From positions 7,247,001 through 7,311,000 of the forward strand of contig NZ_CP080519.1 of NCBI RefSeq assembly GCF_019468465.1: a stretch of 64,000 bases of DNA. The letters run 5' to 3'. Shown one piece after another: positions 24,401 to 33,226 of this stretch (positions are counted from its first letter, which is position 1; each line of letters starts with the position of its first letter). The position numbers and the translations under genes were made by a program. The notes below the pieces were generated by a model. That model saw nothing but the letters and a program-made list of their open reading frames with translations. It was not told the origin of the DNA and did not search any database. The stretch is from Amycolatopsis sp. DSM 110486 (lineage in GTDB: Bacteria; Actinomycetota; Actinomycetes; Mycobacteriales; Pseudonocardiaceae).

Positions 24401-24793
24401 ATGGATCTCCCCGCCGGTCTTCTCGCTCTGCTGGAACAGCCGAGCCTCTGCTTCATCGCCACGACCATGCCCGACGGCTCGCCGCAGCTGACGCAGACGT
24501 GGGTGGACACCGACGGCAAGCACATCCTCGTCAACACGGTCGAGGGTTTCCGCAAGGTGCGCAACATCGAGCGCGACCCGCGGGTGGCGCTGAACATCGC
24601 GGACGCGACGCACCCGTTCCGCTACTTCACCGTCCGCGGGCGCGTGCTGGAGGCGACCACCGAAGGCGCCGCCGAGCACATCGACAAGCTCGCGCTCCGC
24701 TACACCGGGCAGCCCTACGCGTGGTACGGCGGGCGCGACCAGGTGCGGCTGTTGCTGCGTATCGAGGCCGAGCACATCGGGTCGATGGGCTGA
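24401..24793 (+). CDS. PPOX-class F420-dependent (flavin-fold) oxidoreductase
   Basis: A 130-residue split-barrel protein. The core LEQPSLCFIATTMPDGSPQL, TQTWVDTDGKHILVNT and KVRNIERDPRVALNI is the standard PPOX class F420-binding pattern. It ends with the usual RIEAEHIGSMG. The ATG at 24401 lies 11 bases after the MFS stop, so it may be cotranscribed. Such proteins bind F420 or FMN and reduce small organic molecules; the substrate is not evident. It is convergent with the P450 gene, 3 bases apart. Confidence 0.88.
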   Translation: MDLPAGLLALLEQPSLCFIATTMPDGSPQLTQTWVDTDGKHILVNTVEGFRKVRNIERDPRVALNIADATHPFRYFTVRGRVLEATTEGAAEHIDKLALRYTGQPYAWYGGRDQVRLLLRIEAEHIGSMG

Positions 24794-24796
24794 AGC

Positions 24797-26014
24797 TCAG
24801 AACAGCCGCACCGGCAAGGACTCGTGCCCGTTGGTGATGAACGACGCCAGCGGGCGCAAGTCCTCGGCGGGAACGGCCAGCGCCAGCTCCGGAAACCGCG
24901 CGAACAGCGCGGGCAGCGCGATTTCTGCCTCCATCCGAGCCAGCGGCGCGCCCAGGCAGTAGTGCGCGCCGTGGCCGAACGCCAGCGACGACTTGTTCGC
25001 CCGCGTCACATCGAAAACCCCGGCGTCGGGGCCGTGGCACGCTTCATCGCGCCCGGACGGGCCGAACGAGGCCAGGATCGGGTCCCCGGCGTGGATCGTG
25101 GTGCCGGCGACGTCGATGTCGGCCAGGGCGTAGCGCAGGGGCAGGTGGGAGACGGGCGACTGCCAGCGCAGGCTTTCGTCGATCACGTCGGACCAGCCGC
25201 GGTCGCCGTCGAGCACGAGGCGCAGCTGCGCGGGGTGCGTGAGCAGCGCGGCCACGGACTGGTCGAGGAGATTGACCGTGGTCTCGTGCCCGGCCGTGAT
25301 CACCAGCATCAGCGAGTCGAGCAGTTCCGCGTCTGTCAGGGCGGAGCCGTCGTCGTCGCGCGCGGAGATGAGGACGGTGGCCAGGTCGTCGCCGGGCTCG
25401 GCTCGGCGCGTCTCCACGAGGTCGCCCAGCAGTTCGTACAGCCGCGCGACGTTGGCGGTCGCCTCCTCAGCCGTGGCCGACGTCGCGAACAGTCCCGCCA
25501 CGCCCTCGCGCAACCCCGGCCGTGACTCCTCCGGCACGCCCACGAGCCGGCAGATCACCTCGATCGGCAGCGAGTAGCAGTAGTTCTCGCGCAGGTCGGT
25601 GTGCGCGGGCCCGGCGGCGAGGCCGTCGAGCAGGTCCGCGGTGAGCTCCTCGATCCGCGGCCGCATGCCCTCGATGCGCCGCGGTGCGAACGCCTGCGAC
25701 ACCAGCGAACGCAGCCGGCGGTGCTCGCTGCCGTAGGCGGTGAACATGTTCTGCACCGAAACCCAGATGTGCAGCGGCCAGTCTTCGGGGATCTCGCCGG
25801 CGCGGTAGGCGGGCCAGTGCCGCCGCGGGTCCTTGGACACGCGCGGGTCGGTGAGCAGCTGTTTCAACACTGCGGGGCTCGTGACCGCCCACGCCGGCAC
25901 GCCACCCGGCAACTCGACCGGCGTCAGCGGCCCGCGTTCGCGCAGCCGCGCGCCTTCGCCGTGCACGTCGCGCGCGGCGGGGTCGAGCACGAAGGGAGTC
26001 GCGGTGTGGTCCAT
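24797..26014 (-). CDS. Cytochrome P450
   Basis: A 405-residue soluble class I bacterial P450. The I-helix oxygen groove is AGHETT (241-246), the K-helix ExxR is E280-R283, and the heme loop [15 protein letters not shown] has the thiolate C353. Similarity in layout is to the CYP105/CYP107 type used in secondary metabolism and xenobiotic hydroxylation. The ATG at 26014 follows GAGGAGC. No ferredoxin gene is adjacent, so redox partners are encoded elsewhere. The substrate cannot be inferred. Confidence 0.92.
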   Translation of the reverse strand: MDHTATPFVLDPAARDVHGEGARLRERGPLTPVELPGGVPAWAVTSPAVLKQLLTDPRVSKDPRRHWPAYRAGEIPEDWPLHIWVSVQNMFTAYGSEHRRLRSLVSQAFAPRRIEGMRPRIEELTADLLDGLAAGPAHTDLRENYCYSLPIEVICRLVGVPEESRPGLREGVAGLFATSATAEEATANVARLYELLGDLVETRRAEPGDDLATVLISARDDDGSALTDAELLDSLMLVITAGHETTVNLLDQSVAALLTHPAQLRLVLDGDRGWSDVIDESLRWQSPVSHLPLRYALADIDVAGTTIHAGDPILASFGPSGRDEACHGPDAGVFDVTRANKSSLAFGHGAHYCLGAPLARMEAEIALPALFARFPELALAVPAEDLRPLASFITNGHESLPVRLF

Positions 26015-26212
26015 CGGCAGGCGCTCCTCGCTGGCCGGTGTGTCCACAGAGGACGGTTGTCCTCGCCGAGCACCGGTGCCGGGAACCGTAGCGCGCGACC
26101 CACCCGAACCGTCCCCCGGGAAGGGGTCCGGATGATCATTCAGGGTGAAGACCGTCAAGAGGGGTTGACGCGCCCCGAACGCGCGCCCCGGACGCGCCCT
26201 GGACGCGGAAAA

Positions 26213-26244
26213 GGGCGCCACCCCGGCCCACCCGGATGGCGCCC
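26213..26244 (-). terminator. Hairpin terminator after the purple acid phosphatase gene
   Basis: GGGCGCCA (26213-26220) pairs exactly with TGGCGCCC (26237-26244) over a 16-base loop. It starts 19 bases past the minus-strand phosphatase stop. Confidence 0.6.
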
Positions 26245-26262
26245 CGCCCTCGGAGATTCCGC

Positions 26263-27822
26263 TCAGCCGTCGGAGCGGCGGCGGTGCAGCGAGAACTTCT
26301 CGAACACCGAAAGCTCGCCGTGCGGCTTGTTCACGTTGTAGTAGGTCACGTGCATGGTCGTCGTGTCGCCGCGGTGGCGGCCCGGGTCCACGGTGAAGGA
26401 CGCGAAACCGTAGGGGTGCTCCTCGTCGCGGACCGCGCTCCACACGGCCTGCTCCTTGACGTAGGTCGACACGCGCTTGCCCGTGCCCGGGTCGGCCTTC
26501 GCGGAGACGGCGGTGATGACCTTGCCTGTGCCGTCCTTGAAGAAGCTGCCGTTGGTCGTGCCGGAGACCCCGCCGCCGCCGAGGATCATGTGCACGGTGC
26601 CGTGCGAGGCGTCGATGTTGTCGGTCGCCGTCGAGACCGGGTTCGGCGTGAGCGTCTCGCTGCCGGAGACCACGCCGTGCACGGCCAGCGAGCGCTCGTA
26701 GTCGTGCTCGTGCCCGCACAGCACCAGGTCCACCCCGTACTGGTCGAACAGCGGTCCGTACTTCTCGCGCAGGCCGAGGTCGGCGCCGTTGGCGTCCGAC
26801 GTGCTGATCATGACCTGGTGCATCGCGACGACGATCCAGTCGATGTCGTTCGACGCGCGGGCCGCGGCCAGCTCCTTCTTCAGCCACGCGAGCTGGCGGC
26901 CGCCGGAGTAACCGCTGATGTAGACGTCGCCCCCGTCCTGCAGGGCGTTGTCGTCGTTCTGCAGCACGATCACGCGCACCGAACCGGCGGTGAAGCTGTA
27001 CCAGAGGCCGGCCAGCTCGCGGTCGGTCTCGGTCGAGGGCAACTGGAAGTAGGCCTGGTACGCGCCGAGGCCGATCTCGCCGTTGAGCTTCTCGATCTCG
27101 TGGTTGCCCGCGGCGGGCATCCACGGCCGGTAGCGCGCGGAGCGGGTGTTGTTGGTGAAGAAGTTGTTCCACGTGCGCACGCGGTCGACATCGAGGTTCG
27201 CGTAGCAGAGGTCGCCGTTGAGCAGGTGGAACAGCGGCGCGACCGTCTCGATACCGGTGACGATGTCCTTGGTCGCCGGCGTGGAGTTGGCGTCGAGGCC
27301 CACGGCGCCCGCGGCGTTCCAGGTGACCTGCGGCGCCGACTGGTCGCCGAAGCTGGTGAACGTGAAGGCCGAGCGGCCGCTCGGGGCGGTGCGGAAGGTG
27401 GCCGCGTCGGGCGTCGCGCCGTCGTGCTGCGCGGCGTAGATGTACTCGGTGCCCGGGCGCAGGTGGTCGAGCAGCGCGTGGTGCACCCACACGGTGCGGC
27501 CGGACGTGCCGTCGACGTACGTGCGCGTGTCGGCCTGCGCCACGGCGCCGAAGCCGCCGTCGAGCGTCCCGTACAGCACGCGCGGCTTGCGCACGGAGGC
27601 TTCGGTGATCCACGAGACCACCATCTGGCGCGCGGGGTCGCGGCCGAAGGTGAGGTGCAGGCCCTGCACCGGCGTGGTGCCGGAGCCGACCTGCGGCACG
27701 AACGCGGCGCTCTGCGGCGCGGCGGCGGCCACTCCGGTGCCCAGCAGGGGCACTGCGGCGCCCGCGCCCAGCAGGCCCAGAGCCCCCCGGCGGCTTACGG
27801 TGTGTTTGCTGGTCTCGGACAT
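26263..27822 (-). CDS. Secreted purple acid phosphatase-like metallophosphoesterase (Tat signal)
   Basis: A 519-residue exported enzyme. A twin-arginine signal ([19 protein letters not shown], processed after AAAA) is followed by an N-terminal fibronectin-like domain (to about residue 150) and a dinuclear metallophosphatase domain. Metal motifs are visible in order: [25 protein letters not shown] and CGHEHDYER. The order and the N-terminal domain match plant-type purple acid phosphatases. It would release phosphate from organic esters outside the cell. It lies downstream of the phosphonate genes on the same strand but after a hairpin, so it probably has its own promoter while sharing the phosphate theme. 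Confidence 0.88.
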   Translation of the reverse strand: MSETSKHTVSRRGALGLLGAGAAVPLLGTGVAAAAPQSAAFVPQVGSGTTPVQGLHLTFGRDPARQMVVSWITEASVRKPRVLYGTLDGGFGAVAQADTRTYVDGTSGRTVWVHHALLDHLRPGTEYIYAAQHDGATPDAATFRTAPSGRSAFTFTSFGDQSAPQVTWNAAGAVGLDANSTPATKDIVTGIETVAPLFHLLNGDLCYANLDVDRVRTWNNFFTNNTRSARYRPWMPAAGNHEIEKLNGEIGLGAYQAYFQLPSTETDRELAGLWYSFTAGSVRVIVLQNDDNALQDGGDVYISGYSGGRQLAWLKKELAAARASNDIDWIVVAMHQVMISTSDANGADLGLREKYGPLFDQYGVDLVLCGHEHDYERSLAVHGVVSGSETLTPNPVSTATDNIDASHGTVHMILGGGGVSGTTNGSFFKDGTGKVITAVSAKADPGTGKRVSTYVKEQAVWSAVRDEEHPYGFASFTVDPGRHRGDTTTMHVTYYNVNKPHGELSVFEKFSLHRRRSDG

Positions 27823-27911
27823 GACCCTCCTCGGCTTCGGCCAGGAGAACCTAGGCGCGCAGGCCGACGCGGTGATGAACGAGACCTGTCAGCCGCGTGA
27901 AGTGTCTCCGA

Positions 27912-27959
27912 GCGCGGGTGTCCGCTCTGGGCCGGACGGTCCAATCAGGACACCCGCGC
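27912..27959 (-). terminator. 12-bp hairpin ending the phosphonate operon
   Basis: GCGCGGGTGTCC (27912-27923) pairs perfectly with GGACACCCGCGC (27948-27959). It lies 36 bases past the stop of the PhnZ-like gene and upstream of the acid phosphatase start, so it separates the two transcripts. Confidence 0.65.
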
Positions 27960-27994
27960 ACCGGAACTTTTCGGGCATAGGCGGCGAAACCGCG

Positions 27995-28531
27995 TCAGCG
28001 GCTCGCGAGGAACCGGTCGTACGCGGCGACCACATCGGCGGTCGCCAGCGCCGGGCCGTCCGGGTCCTTGGCGTCGTCGTCCCAGCGGCGGACGAGCACG
28101 GCCTCCTCGGCGTTCGGGTGGGACGCGAACTCGGCGACCTCCTGGGCCGTCATCGGGCCGCCCTGGACCTTCAGCGACGCGACGGACGCGGGGCTGAGGT
28201 GGTCGTGGTACTCGGCGTCGGTGGCGACGAGGTAGCGCTTGGCCGGCACGTGCTGCGCGATGATCCACGCGGCGCGCTCGCCGAGATGGCGGCGGGCGAA
28301 CTCGGCGCCGGACAGCTCGTGCGGCAGGCCCGGCCACTCCTCGCGGACGGCCCGGGCGCGGCCGATGTCGTGCAGCGTCGCGGCGAGGACGAGCTCGTCG
28401 TCGCCGCCGTGCTGCTTGGCGAACCAGCCGGCTTGCAGCGCGTGGGTGCGCTGGTCCACGGCCTCGCCGCCGTAGGGCAGGCCGGCGAGACCGTCGACGA
28501 GCTCGGCCAGCGCTTCTCGGGTGAGGGTCAC
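27995..28531 (-). CDS. HD-domain phosphonate-associated oxygenase (PhnZ/HDIG family)
   Basis: A 178-residue HD protein of the family found in phosphonate operons. Metal ligands are visible in QRTHALQAGWFA, LHDIGRA, IAQHVPAKRYL and RRWDDDAK. PhnZ and TmpB are mixed-valence di-iron oxygenases that split 1-hydroxyphosphonates into phosphate and a carboxylic acid. The partner 2-oxoglutarate hydroxylase (PhnY/TmpA) is not in the window. GTG at 28531 is preceded by AAGGAG and overlaps the phosphatase stop (GTGA). As the last gene of the phn operon it may provide a second C-P cleavage route or handle a housekeeping step; enzymatic role is inferred. Confidence 0.82.
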   Translation of the reverse strand: MTLTREALAELVDGLAGLPYGGEAVDQRTHALQAGWFAKQHGGDDELVLAATLHDIGRARAVREEWPGLPHELSGAEFARRHLGERAAWIIAQHVPAKRYLVATDAEYHDHLSPASVASLKVQGGPMTAQEVAEFASHPNAEEAVLVRRWDDDAKDPDGPALATADVVAAYDRFLASR

Positions 28532-29349
28532 GGCTTCTCCTTCAGCGTGCTCACGAGCTCTTCCGCGAGCTCGCGGGTGGCGGCGACGACACCGGACCAG
28601 CGGCGCGTCAGGTCGGGGTCGATCTCCAGCGGACGGCCGTTCACGTCGAGCACGGCGCCGCCGGCGGCGGGGACCATCACCATCGCCGCGGCGAGGTCCA
28701 TGATCCGGTGGGTGTCGGAGCCCGCGTCGGCGAACGCGTCGGTGGAGCCCTCGGCGACCAGGGCCGCCTCGAGGCAACTGGTGGACAGGATCCGCACGCG
28801 CGAGGCGCGCTTGGCCACGCGCCACCACGCGTCGTCGTCGGGGCCGTGGGGGCGCAGCAGGCTCACGGCCGCGCCGTCGAGTTCGCGGCGGCCCGTGGTG
28901 CGATACGGCGTCGGCCGGCCGGCGACGGCGTGCCAGCAGCGGCCGGTGTCGAGCCAGCAGGTCAGGGCCTCGGTCGCGACCCCGTCCACGGCCACGACCC
29001 CGGCGAACGCCGAGAGCGGCACGCCGGCGGCCGCGTTGGCGGTGCCGTCGACCGGGTCGACCACGAGCGTCACCGACGAACCGTGGTCGATCACGCCGAT
29101 CTCTTCGCTCAGCAGGTTCACGCGGTGGGAGTCCACGACCTCGGCGACGGCGGTGTCGACGAGGATGTCCAGTCGCATCGTCGGCGTCCCGTCGGCGCCG
29201 ATCTGCACCTTCTCCGCCAGCTCCGCGCGGGTGTGCTTCGCGCGGGCTGCCGCGAACGCGGCGACGGCCGCGCGGGTGGCGTCGGCGAGGGCGGGGTGCG
29301 TGCCCTCGGGGATCACGGGCTCGGGCACGGGCCATCCGATGAAACTCAT
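28528..29349 (-). CDS. Inositol-monophosphatase-family phosphatase in the phn operon
   Basis: A 273-residue Mg2+-dependent phosphatase of the FIG superfamily. It has E82-E83 in LLSEEIG and DPVDGT at 98-103, the metal-binding core, and the C-terminal DTHRIMDLAAAMVM in place of the usual WDxAAG. The family includes inositol, fructose-1,6-bisphosphate and PAP phosphatases. It is co-translated with the PhnZ-like gene by GTGA overlap and follows phnM by 76 bases that contain a small CGCGGC/GCCGCG hairpin. PhnP and PhnN, which normally process the cyclic ribosyl phosphate, are missing from the window; this phosphatase could take part in that step. That is inference. Confidence 0.78.
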   Translation of the reverse strand: MSFIGWPVPEPVIPEGTHPALADATRAAVAAFAAARAKHTRAELAEKVQIGADGTPTMRLDILVDTAVAEVVDSHRVNLLSEEIGVIDHGSSVTLVVDPVDGTANAAAGVPLSAFAGVVAVDGVATEALTCWLDTGRCWHAVAGRPTPYRTTGRRELDGAAVSLLRPHGPDDDAWWRVAKRASRVRILSTSCLEAALVAEGSTDAFADAGSDTHRIMDLAAAMVMVPAAGGAVLDVNGRPLEIDPDLTRRWSGVVAATRELAEELVSTLKEKP

Positions 29350-29425
29350 GCGCGCACCTCGCTGCGCTCGGCGCCGCGGCTGAGCCGCGAAGCGCTGTGT
29401 CGATTCGATTCCCTCGCGAGCGCGG

Positions 29426-30631
29426 TCATGCCTTGCTCACCAGGGTGGTGTGGACGACCGGCCACCGCGGGCCCGCCGCGATGAGGGCCAGGTCGGCGCG
29501 CCGGCCGGGTTCGAGCCGGCCGCGGTCGTCGAGCCCCGCGACGGCCGCGGGACCGCTCGTGACGAGCCCGATGGCTTCGGACAGGGTCACGAGGCCGTCG
29601 TCGACGAGCGCGAACGCCGCCGCGAGCAGGCCCGAGGGCAGGTAGTCCGACGCGAGCGCCGTCACCAGGCCCAGCGCGACGAGGTCGCGGCCCGACGCGT
29701 TGCCGTTGTGCGAGCCGCCGCGCAGCACGTTCGGCGCGCCCATCACCACGGGCAGGCCGCGTTCACGAGCCTCGCGCGCCGCCTCGACGGTGGTCGGGAA
29801 CTCGGCCACGGAACCGCCGCGTTCCACCAGCTCGCCGATTTCCTGCGCCGACGCCGGATCGTGGCCCAGCAGGCGGATCCGGCCCGCGCGGGCCTGCTCG
29901 CCGAGCCACGCCATCGCGTCCTCGCGCACGCCGAGCCGGCCGTCGCGCTCGGAGATCAGGTTGGTCACGTGCTCCGCCGCTTCCTGCTCCGACAGCCCGC
30001 GCACGCCCATGAGGTAACGCTCGTAGTAGCTGCGGTCGGCGTACTGGCCCTGACCCGGCGTGTGGTCCTCGTGCGACACGAGCGGCGCGACACCGGCGTC
30101 CGAGGCCTCGGCGATCCGGCTCTGCAGCGCCTGGAGACCTTCGGGGGAGCGGACGTCGAGCCGGTAGAGGATCCGGTGGTCCACCAGGTTCGCCGAGCGC
30201 TCGTCCACCGCGTGGCACACGTCGTGGGCGCGCTCGACCGTGCGGGCCAGCCCGCGGCCGTGGCTCTGCTCGAACCCGGCGCCGTGGAACGCGGTCGTCA
30301 CCGCCGCCGCGCGCAGCTTGCCCTCGAACGACAGCAGCGCGAACTCCATCGGCAGCTCGGCGCCGGGCCGCGGCAGGCGTTCCTTCTCCAACCCGTCGCT
30401 GTGCACGTCGACCAAACCGGGGATGCACAGCAGGCCCTGACCGTCCACATCGGCCTCGACGCCCGGCGCGTGCGGCTCCACGGCGGCGACCACGCCGTCG
30501 CGCACCGCCACCAGCGCGTCGTCGAGCACGTGGTCCGGCAGCACCGCGCGCACGTGCCCGAGCACGTAGTCCGCGGGCGGCGCGCCGAGCGTCCACTGAT
30601 CGGTTCGGGCCTCGAACACTTCGGTAGTCAT
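29426..30631 (-). CDS. phnM: Alpha-D-ribose 1-methylphosphonate 5-triphosphate diphosphatase
   Basis: A 401-residue amidohydrolase-fold enzyme that removes pyrophosphate from ribose-1-phosphonate 5-triphosphate in the C-P lyase pathway. The metal motif PGLVDVHSDGLEKERLPRP (H77, D79) is diagnostic, since PhnM carries HxDxLEK instead of the usual HxH. Later metal positions are in FHGAGFEQSHG, SHEDHTPGQGQY and ALASDYLPSG. The start at ATG 30631 follows GGAGGCGGC. It lies 35 bases after phnL and before the phosphatase gene. Confidence 0.92.
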   Translation of the reverse strand: MTTEVFEARTDQWTLGAPPADYVLGHVRAVLPDHVLDDALVAVRDGVVAAVEPHAPGVEADVDGQGLLCIPGLVDVHSDGLEKERLPRPGAELPMEFALLSFEGKLRAAAVTTAFHGAGFEQSHGRGLARTVERAHDVCHAVDERSANLVDHRILYRLDVRSPEGLQALQSRIAEASDAGVAPLVSHEDHTPGQGQYADRSYYERYLMGVRGLSEQEAAEHVTNLISERDGRLGVREDAMAWLGEQARAGRIRLLGHDPASAQEIGELVERGGSVAEFPTTVEAAREARERGLPVVMGAPNVLRGGSHNGNASGRDLVALGLVTALASDYLPSGLLAAAFALVDDGLVTLSEAIGLVTSGPAAVAGLDDRGRLEPGRRADLALIAAGPRWPVVHTTLVSKA

Positions 30632-30665
30632 GCCGCCTCCGCGGTAGTGAGAACGTCGGCAGTGG

Positions 30666-31403
30666 TCATGCCACTTCCTCCAGGATTTCGTCAGGAGCAC
30701 CGTCGCGAGCGATGCGGCCGTCGCTCATCAGCACGACGCGGGAAGCCAGGCGCCGCATGGCGTCGAGGTCGTGGAACACCGCCAGCACGGCCACGCCTCG
30801 CGCGGTGAGCGAGGCGATGAGCTCCAGGGCGGACTCGCGGTTGGCCGGGTCCAGAGCGGACACCGGTTCGTCGAGCAGCAGCAGGCGCGGCGGCCGGACG
30901 GTGCCCGCGGCGAGGTTCACGCGCTGGCGTTCGCCACCCGAGAGCACCGAACAGTCGACGTCCCACAGCGCCTCGTCGAGGTTGAGCCGCTTCAGCGCTT
31001 CGGCGGCGGCTTCCCGCGCCTCGGCGCGGTCCACGCCGCGCCGCCGGGCCGTGGCGGTCACGACTTCGAGCGGTCCGGTACGCGGGGGAGCGGCCAGGAA
31101 CTGGGACACGTAACCGAATTCGCGGCCGCGCACCCGGGCCATCGCACGGTCGGGCAGCTCCGTCAGCTCGAGCTCGGTGCCGTCGGCGGTGCGCAGCCCG
31201 ACCGAGCCGGAGTCGGGCAGGTAGGTGCGGTTCACGCAGCGCAGCAGCGACGACTTGCCGGCACCGCTGGGCCCGGCGAGCGCCACGTGCTCGCCGGCGC
31301 GCACGTCGAGGTCCACGCCGTGCAGCGAGTGCACGGTGCGGCCGTCGATCGTGTGCAGCGTGAACGACTTGCGCAGGCCGCGCAAGGACAGGACGGGGGA
31401 CAC
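30666..31403 (-). CDS. phnL: C-P lyase accessory ABC-type ATPase PhnL
   Basis: A 245-residue ABC ATPase. Walker A is GPSGAGKSS, the signature is LSGGERQRVNLAAG and Walker B is LLLLDEP. The AREFGYVSQFL-like region reads REFGYVSQFLAAPPRTGPLE, which is characteristic of PhnL. I chose GTG at 31403 because GGAGGTGA lies 6 bases upstream of it; another GTG at 31412 overlaps that ribosome site and the phnJK stop. PhnL works with PhnG, H and I in making the ribosyl phosphonate triphosphate and it binds the core complex. Confidence 0.92.
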   Translation of the reverse strand: MSPVLSLRGLRKSFTLHTIDGRTVHSLHGVDLDVRAGEHVALAGPSGAGKSSLLRCVNRTYLPDSGSVGLRTADGTELELTELPDRAMARVRGREFGYVSQFLAAPPRTGPLEVVTATARRRGVDRAEAREAAAEALKRLNLDEALWDVDCSVLSGGERQRVNLAAGTVRPPRLLLLDEPVSALDPANRESALELIASLTARGVAVLAVFHDLDAMRRLASRVVLMSDGRIARDGAPDEILEEVA

Positions 31404-31408
31404 GGGGG

Positions 31409-33226
31409 TCACCTCCGGGCCGCGGCGACGAGCCGCTGGGTGTAGGGGTGGTGGGGGTCGTGGAAGAGCTGGTCGGTCAGGCCGCGCTCGACCACGCGGC
31501 CGAGCTGCATCACGAGCGTGCGGTCGGTGAGCGCGTCGATCACGGAGAAGTCGTGGCTCACGACCACGGCCGCGATGTCGCGTTCGGACAGCAGGCCGCG
31601 CAGCAGGTCGAGCACACCGGCGGCCACCGACGCGTCGAGCCCGGTGGTCGGCTCGTCGAGCAGCACCACCGGCGGCTCGGTGGCCAGGGCCTTGGCGATC
31701 TGCACGCGCTGGCGCATGCCGCCCGAGAACGTCCCCACGGGATCGTCCATCCGCGACAGCGGCACCTCGACGCGGTCGAGCAGCTCGGCCGCGCGCCGGC
31801 GGATGTCGTGGTAGCCACGCCAGCCCGCCGCCGTGAGGCGCTCGGCGATGTTGCCGCCCGCGCTGACCCGCAGGTCGAGCCCGTCGGCGGGGTTCTGGTG
31901 CACCACGGCCATCGAGTCCACGCGCAGGCCGCGCCGCTGCGCGTCCGGCAGCGTCATCAGGTCCGTGCGGCCACCGTCGACAGTGGCCAGCCGGACCTCG
32001 CCGGCGGTGGCGCGCTCGTCGCCGATCACGCACGCCAGCACGGTCGACTTGCCCGAACCCGACTCGCCGATCACGCCCAGTGCCTCGCCCGGCGCGACGT
32101 CGAAGGACACGTCCCACGCCGCCACGATCGCGCCGGTCGCGGGGCTGACGGCAGTGCCGTGTTCCGGCCCGGTGCCGGGCACCGCGTCCGCGCCGCCCGC
32201 GCCGTGGACCTTGCCGATGCCGGTGACCTTCAGTGCCCACTCGGGTGCGTCCGCGGCGATCTCGCGCCGCGGCATCTCGCGGTGCTCCGCCGTCACGGTG
32301 GCTCGGGCGCGCCGGCCCGGGTCCGGCAGCAGGTTCAGCGGCGCGCGGTGGTAGTGGGCGCTCACGTCGGCGTCGCCGGCGCGCACCCGGGCGCACCACT
32401 CGGTGTCGCTGCAGGCGTAGGCGCCGCTCGTGCCGGCGGCGACGAGGAACGAATCGTCGCGACCGCACAGCTTGCACACCGCGCCCGGTGTGTACTCGAC
32501 CTCGAACGGCACGTCGTCGAAGGTCAGGGGCGTCACGTCGGTGTTCGGCGGCACGGCGTAGATGCGCTTCTCGCGGCCCGCGCCGAAGAGGTTCAGCTGC
32601 GGTGACTGGTGCAGCCGCGGCACGTCCCAGCGCGGGATCGGCGTCGTGGCCATCACGTACCGGCCGCCGACCAGCACGGGGTAGCCGGTGGTGCGGGTGA
32701 TCATGCCGTTGCGGACGATGTCCTCGTACAGGCTCACCCACATCGCCGAGTAGTCGCCCTCGGCGTGCATCCGGCCGCACTCGGCCATGGACTTCTCGAC
32801 GCCGCGCAACGGTTCAGGCACCGGCACCTGGTACACGAGCACATCGCCTTCCGACAACGCCTCCTCGGGTACGCGGTGTCGCGTTTGGACGATCGTCGCC
32901 TCGCGCGTGTCGGCCGTCTCGGTCGCCCCGGTGGTGGCGGCGATCATCCGGCGCAGGTTGGTGGCGTTCACGCCGGCGTCGTCGCCCTGGTCGATCACCT
33001 TCACGGTGTCCTGCGTGCCGACGACGGCGAGCGTCACCTGCAGGCCGCCCGAGCCCCAGCCGCGGGCCACCGGCATCTCGCGGGAGCCGAAGGGCACCTG
33101 GTAGCCGGGCACGCACACCGCGGTCAGCGCCGCGCGGCGCACCTCGCGTTTGCCGCCCTCGTCGAGGATCCCCGCGGGTTCGGCGACCGCCTCGAGGTCG
33201 GTGAGCAGCTGTTCGGTCGTGCTCAT
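31409..33226 (-). CDS. phnJK: PhnJ-PhnK fusion: radical SAM C-P lyase joined to its ABC ATPase
   Basis: A continuous 605-residue frame. Residues 1-300 are PhnJ: start, core GSGGLQVTLAVVGTQDTVKV, VLVGGRYVMATTPIPRWD, and the cysteine set C251, C254 (CKLC), C272 and C278 (CSDTEWC), which hold the Fe-S cluster and catalytic thiol. About 30 residues of linker follow. Residues 330-605 are PhnK: Walker A GESGSGKST near 388, signature [15 protein letters not shown] near 500, Walker B VVLLDEP near 521 and the switch histidine in VVSHDFSV. In E. coli the two are separate chains and PhnK docks on PhnJ. The gap between the second and third cysteines is 17, shorter than the E. coli spacing as I remember it. 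The ATG at 33226 has GGAGG 9 bases upstream; phnI stops in an ATGA overlap. Confidence 0.93.
   Translation of the reverse strand: MSTTEQLLTDLEAVAEPAGILDEGGKREVRRAALTAVCVPGYQVPFGSREMPVARGWGSGGLQVTLAVVGTQDTVKVIDQGDDAGVNATNLRRMIAATTGATETADTREATIVQTRHRVPEEALSEGDVLVYQVPVPEPLRGVEKSMAECGRMHAEGDYSAMWVSLYEDIVRNGMITRTTGYPVLVGGRYVMATTPIPRWDVPRLHQSPQLNLFGAGREKRIYAVPPNTDVTPLTFDDVPFEVEYTPGAVCKLCGRDDSFLVAAGTSGAYACSDTEWCARVRAGDADVSAHYHRAPLNLLPDPGRRARATVTAEHREMPRREIAADAPEWALKVTGIGKVHGAGGADAVPGTGPEHGTAVSPATGAIVAAWDVSFDVAPGEALGVIGESGSGKSTVLACVIGDERATAGEVRLATVDGGRTDLMTLPDAQRRGLRVDSMAVVHQNPADGLDLRVSAGGNIAERLTAAGWRGYHDIRRRAAELLDRVEVPLSRMDDPVGTFSGGMRQRVQIAKALATEPPVVLLDEPTTGLDASVAAGVLDLLRGLLSERDIAAVVVSHDFSVIDALTDRTLVMQLGRVVERGLTDQLFHDPHHPYTQRLVAAARR

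Noticed and set aside
28528..29349. The FIG-family phosphatase as fructose-1,6-bisphosphatase or CysQ.
   Set aside because: Operon position within the phn genes and the altered C-terminal metal motif do not favour either; only the superfamily is claimed.
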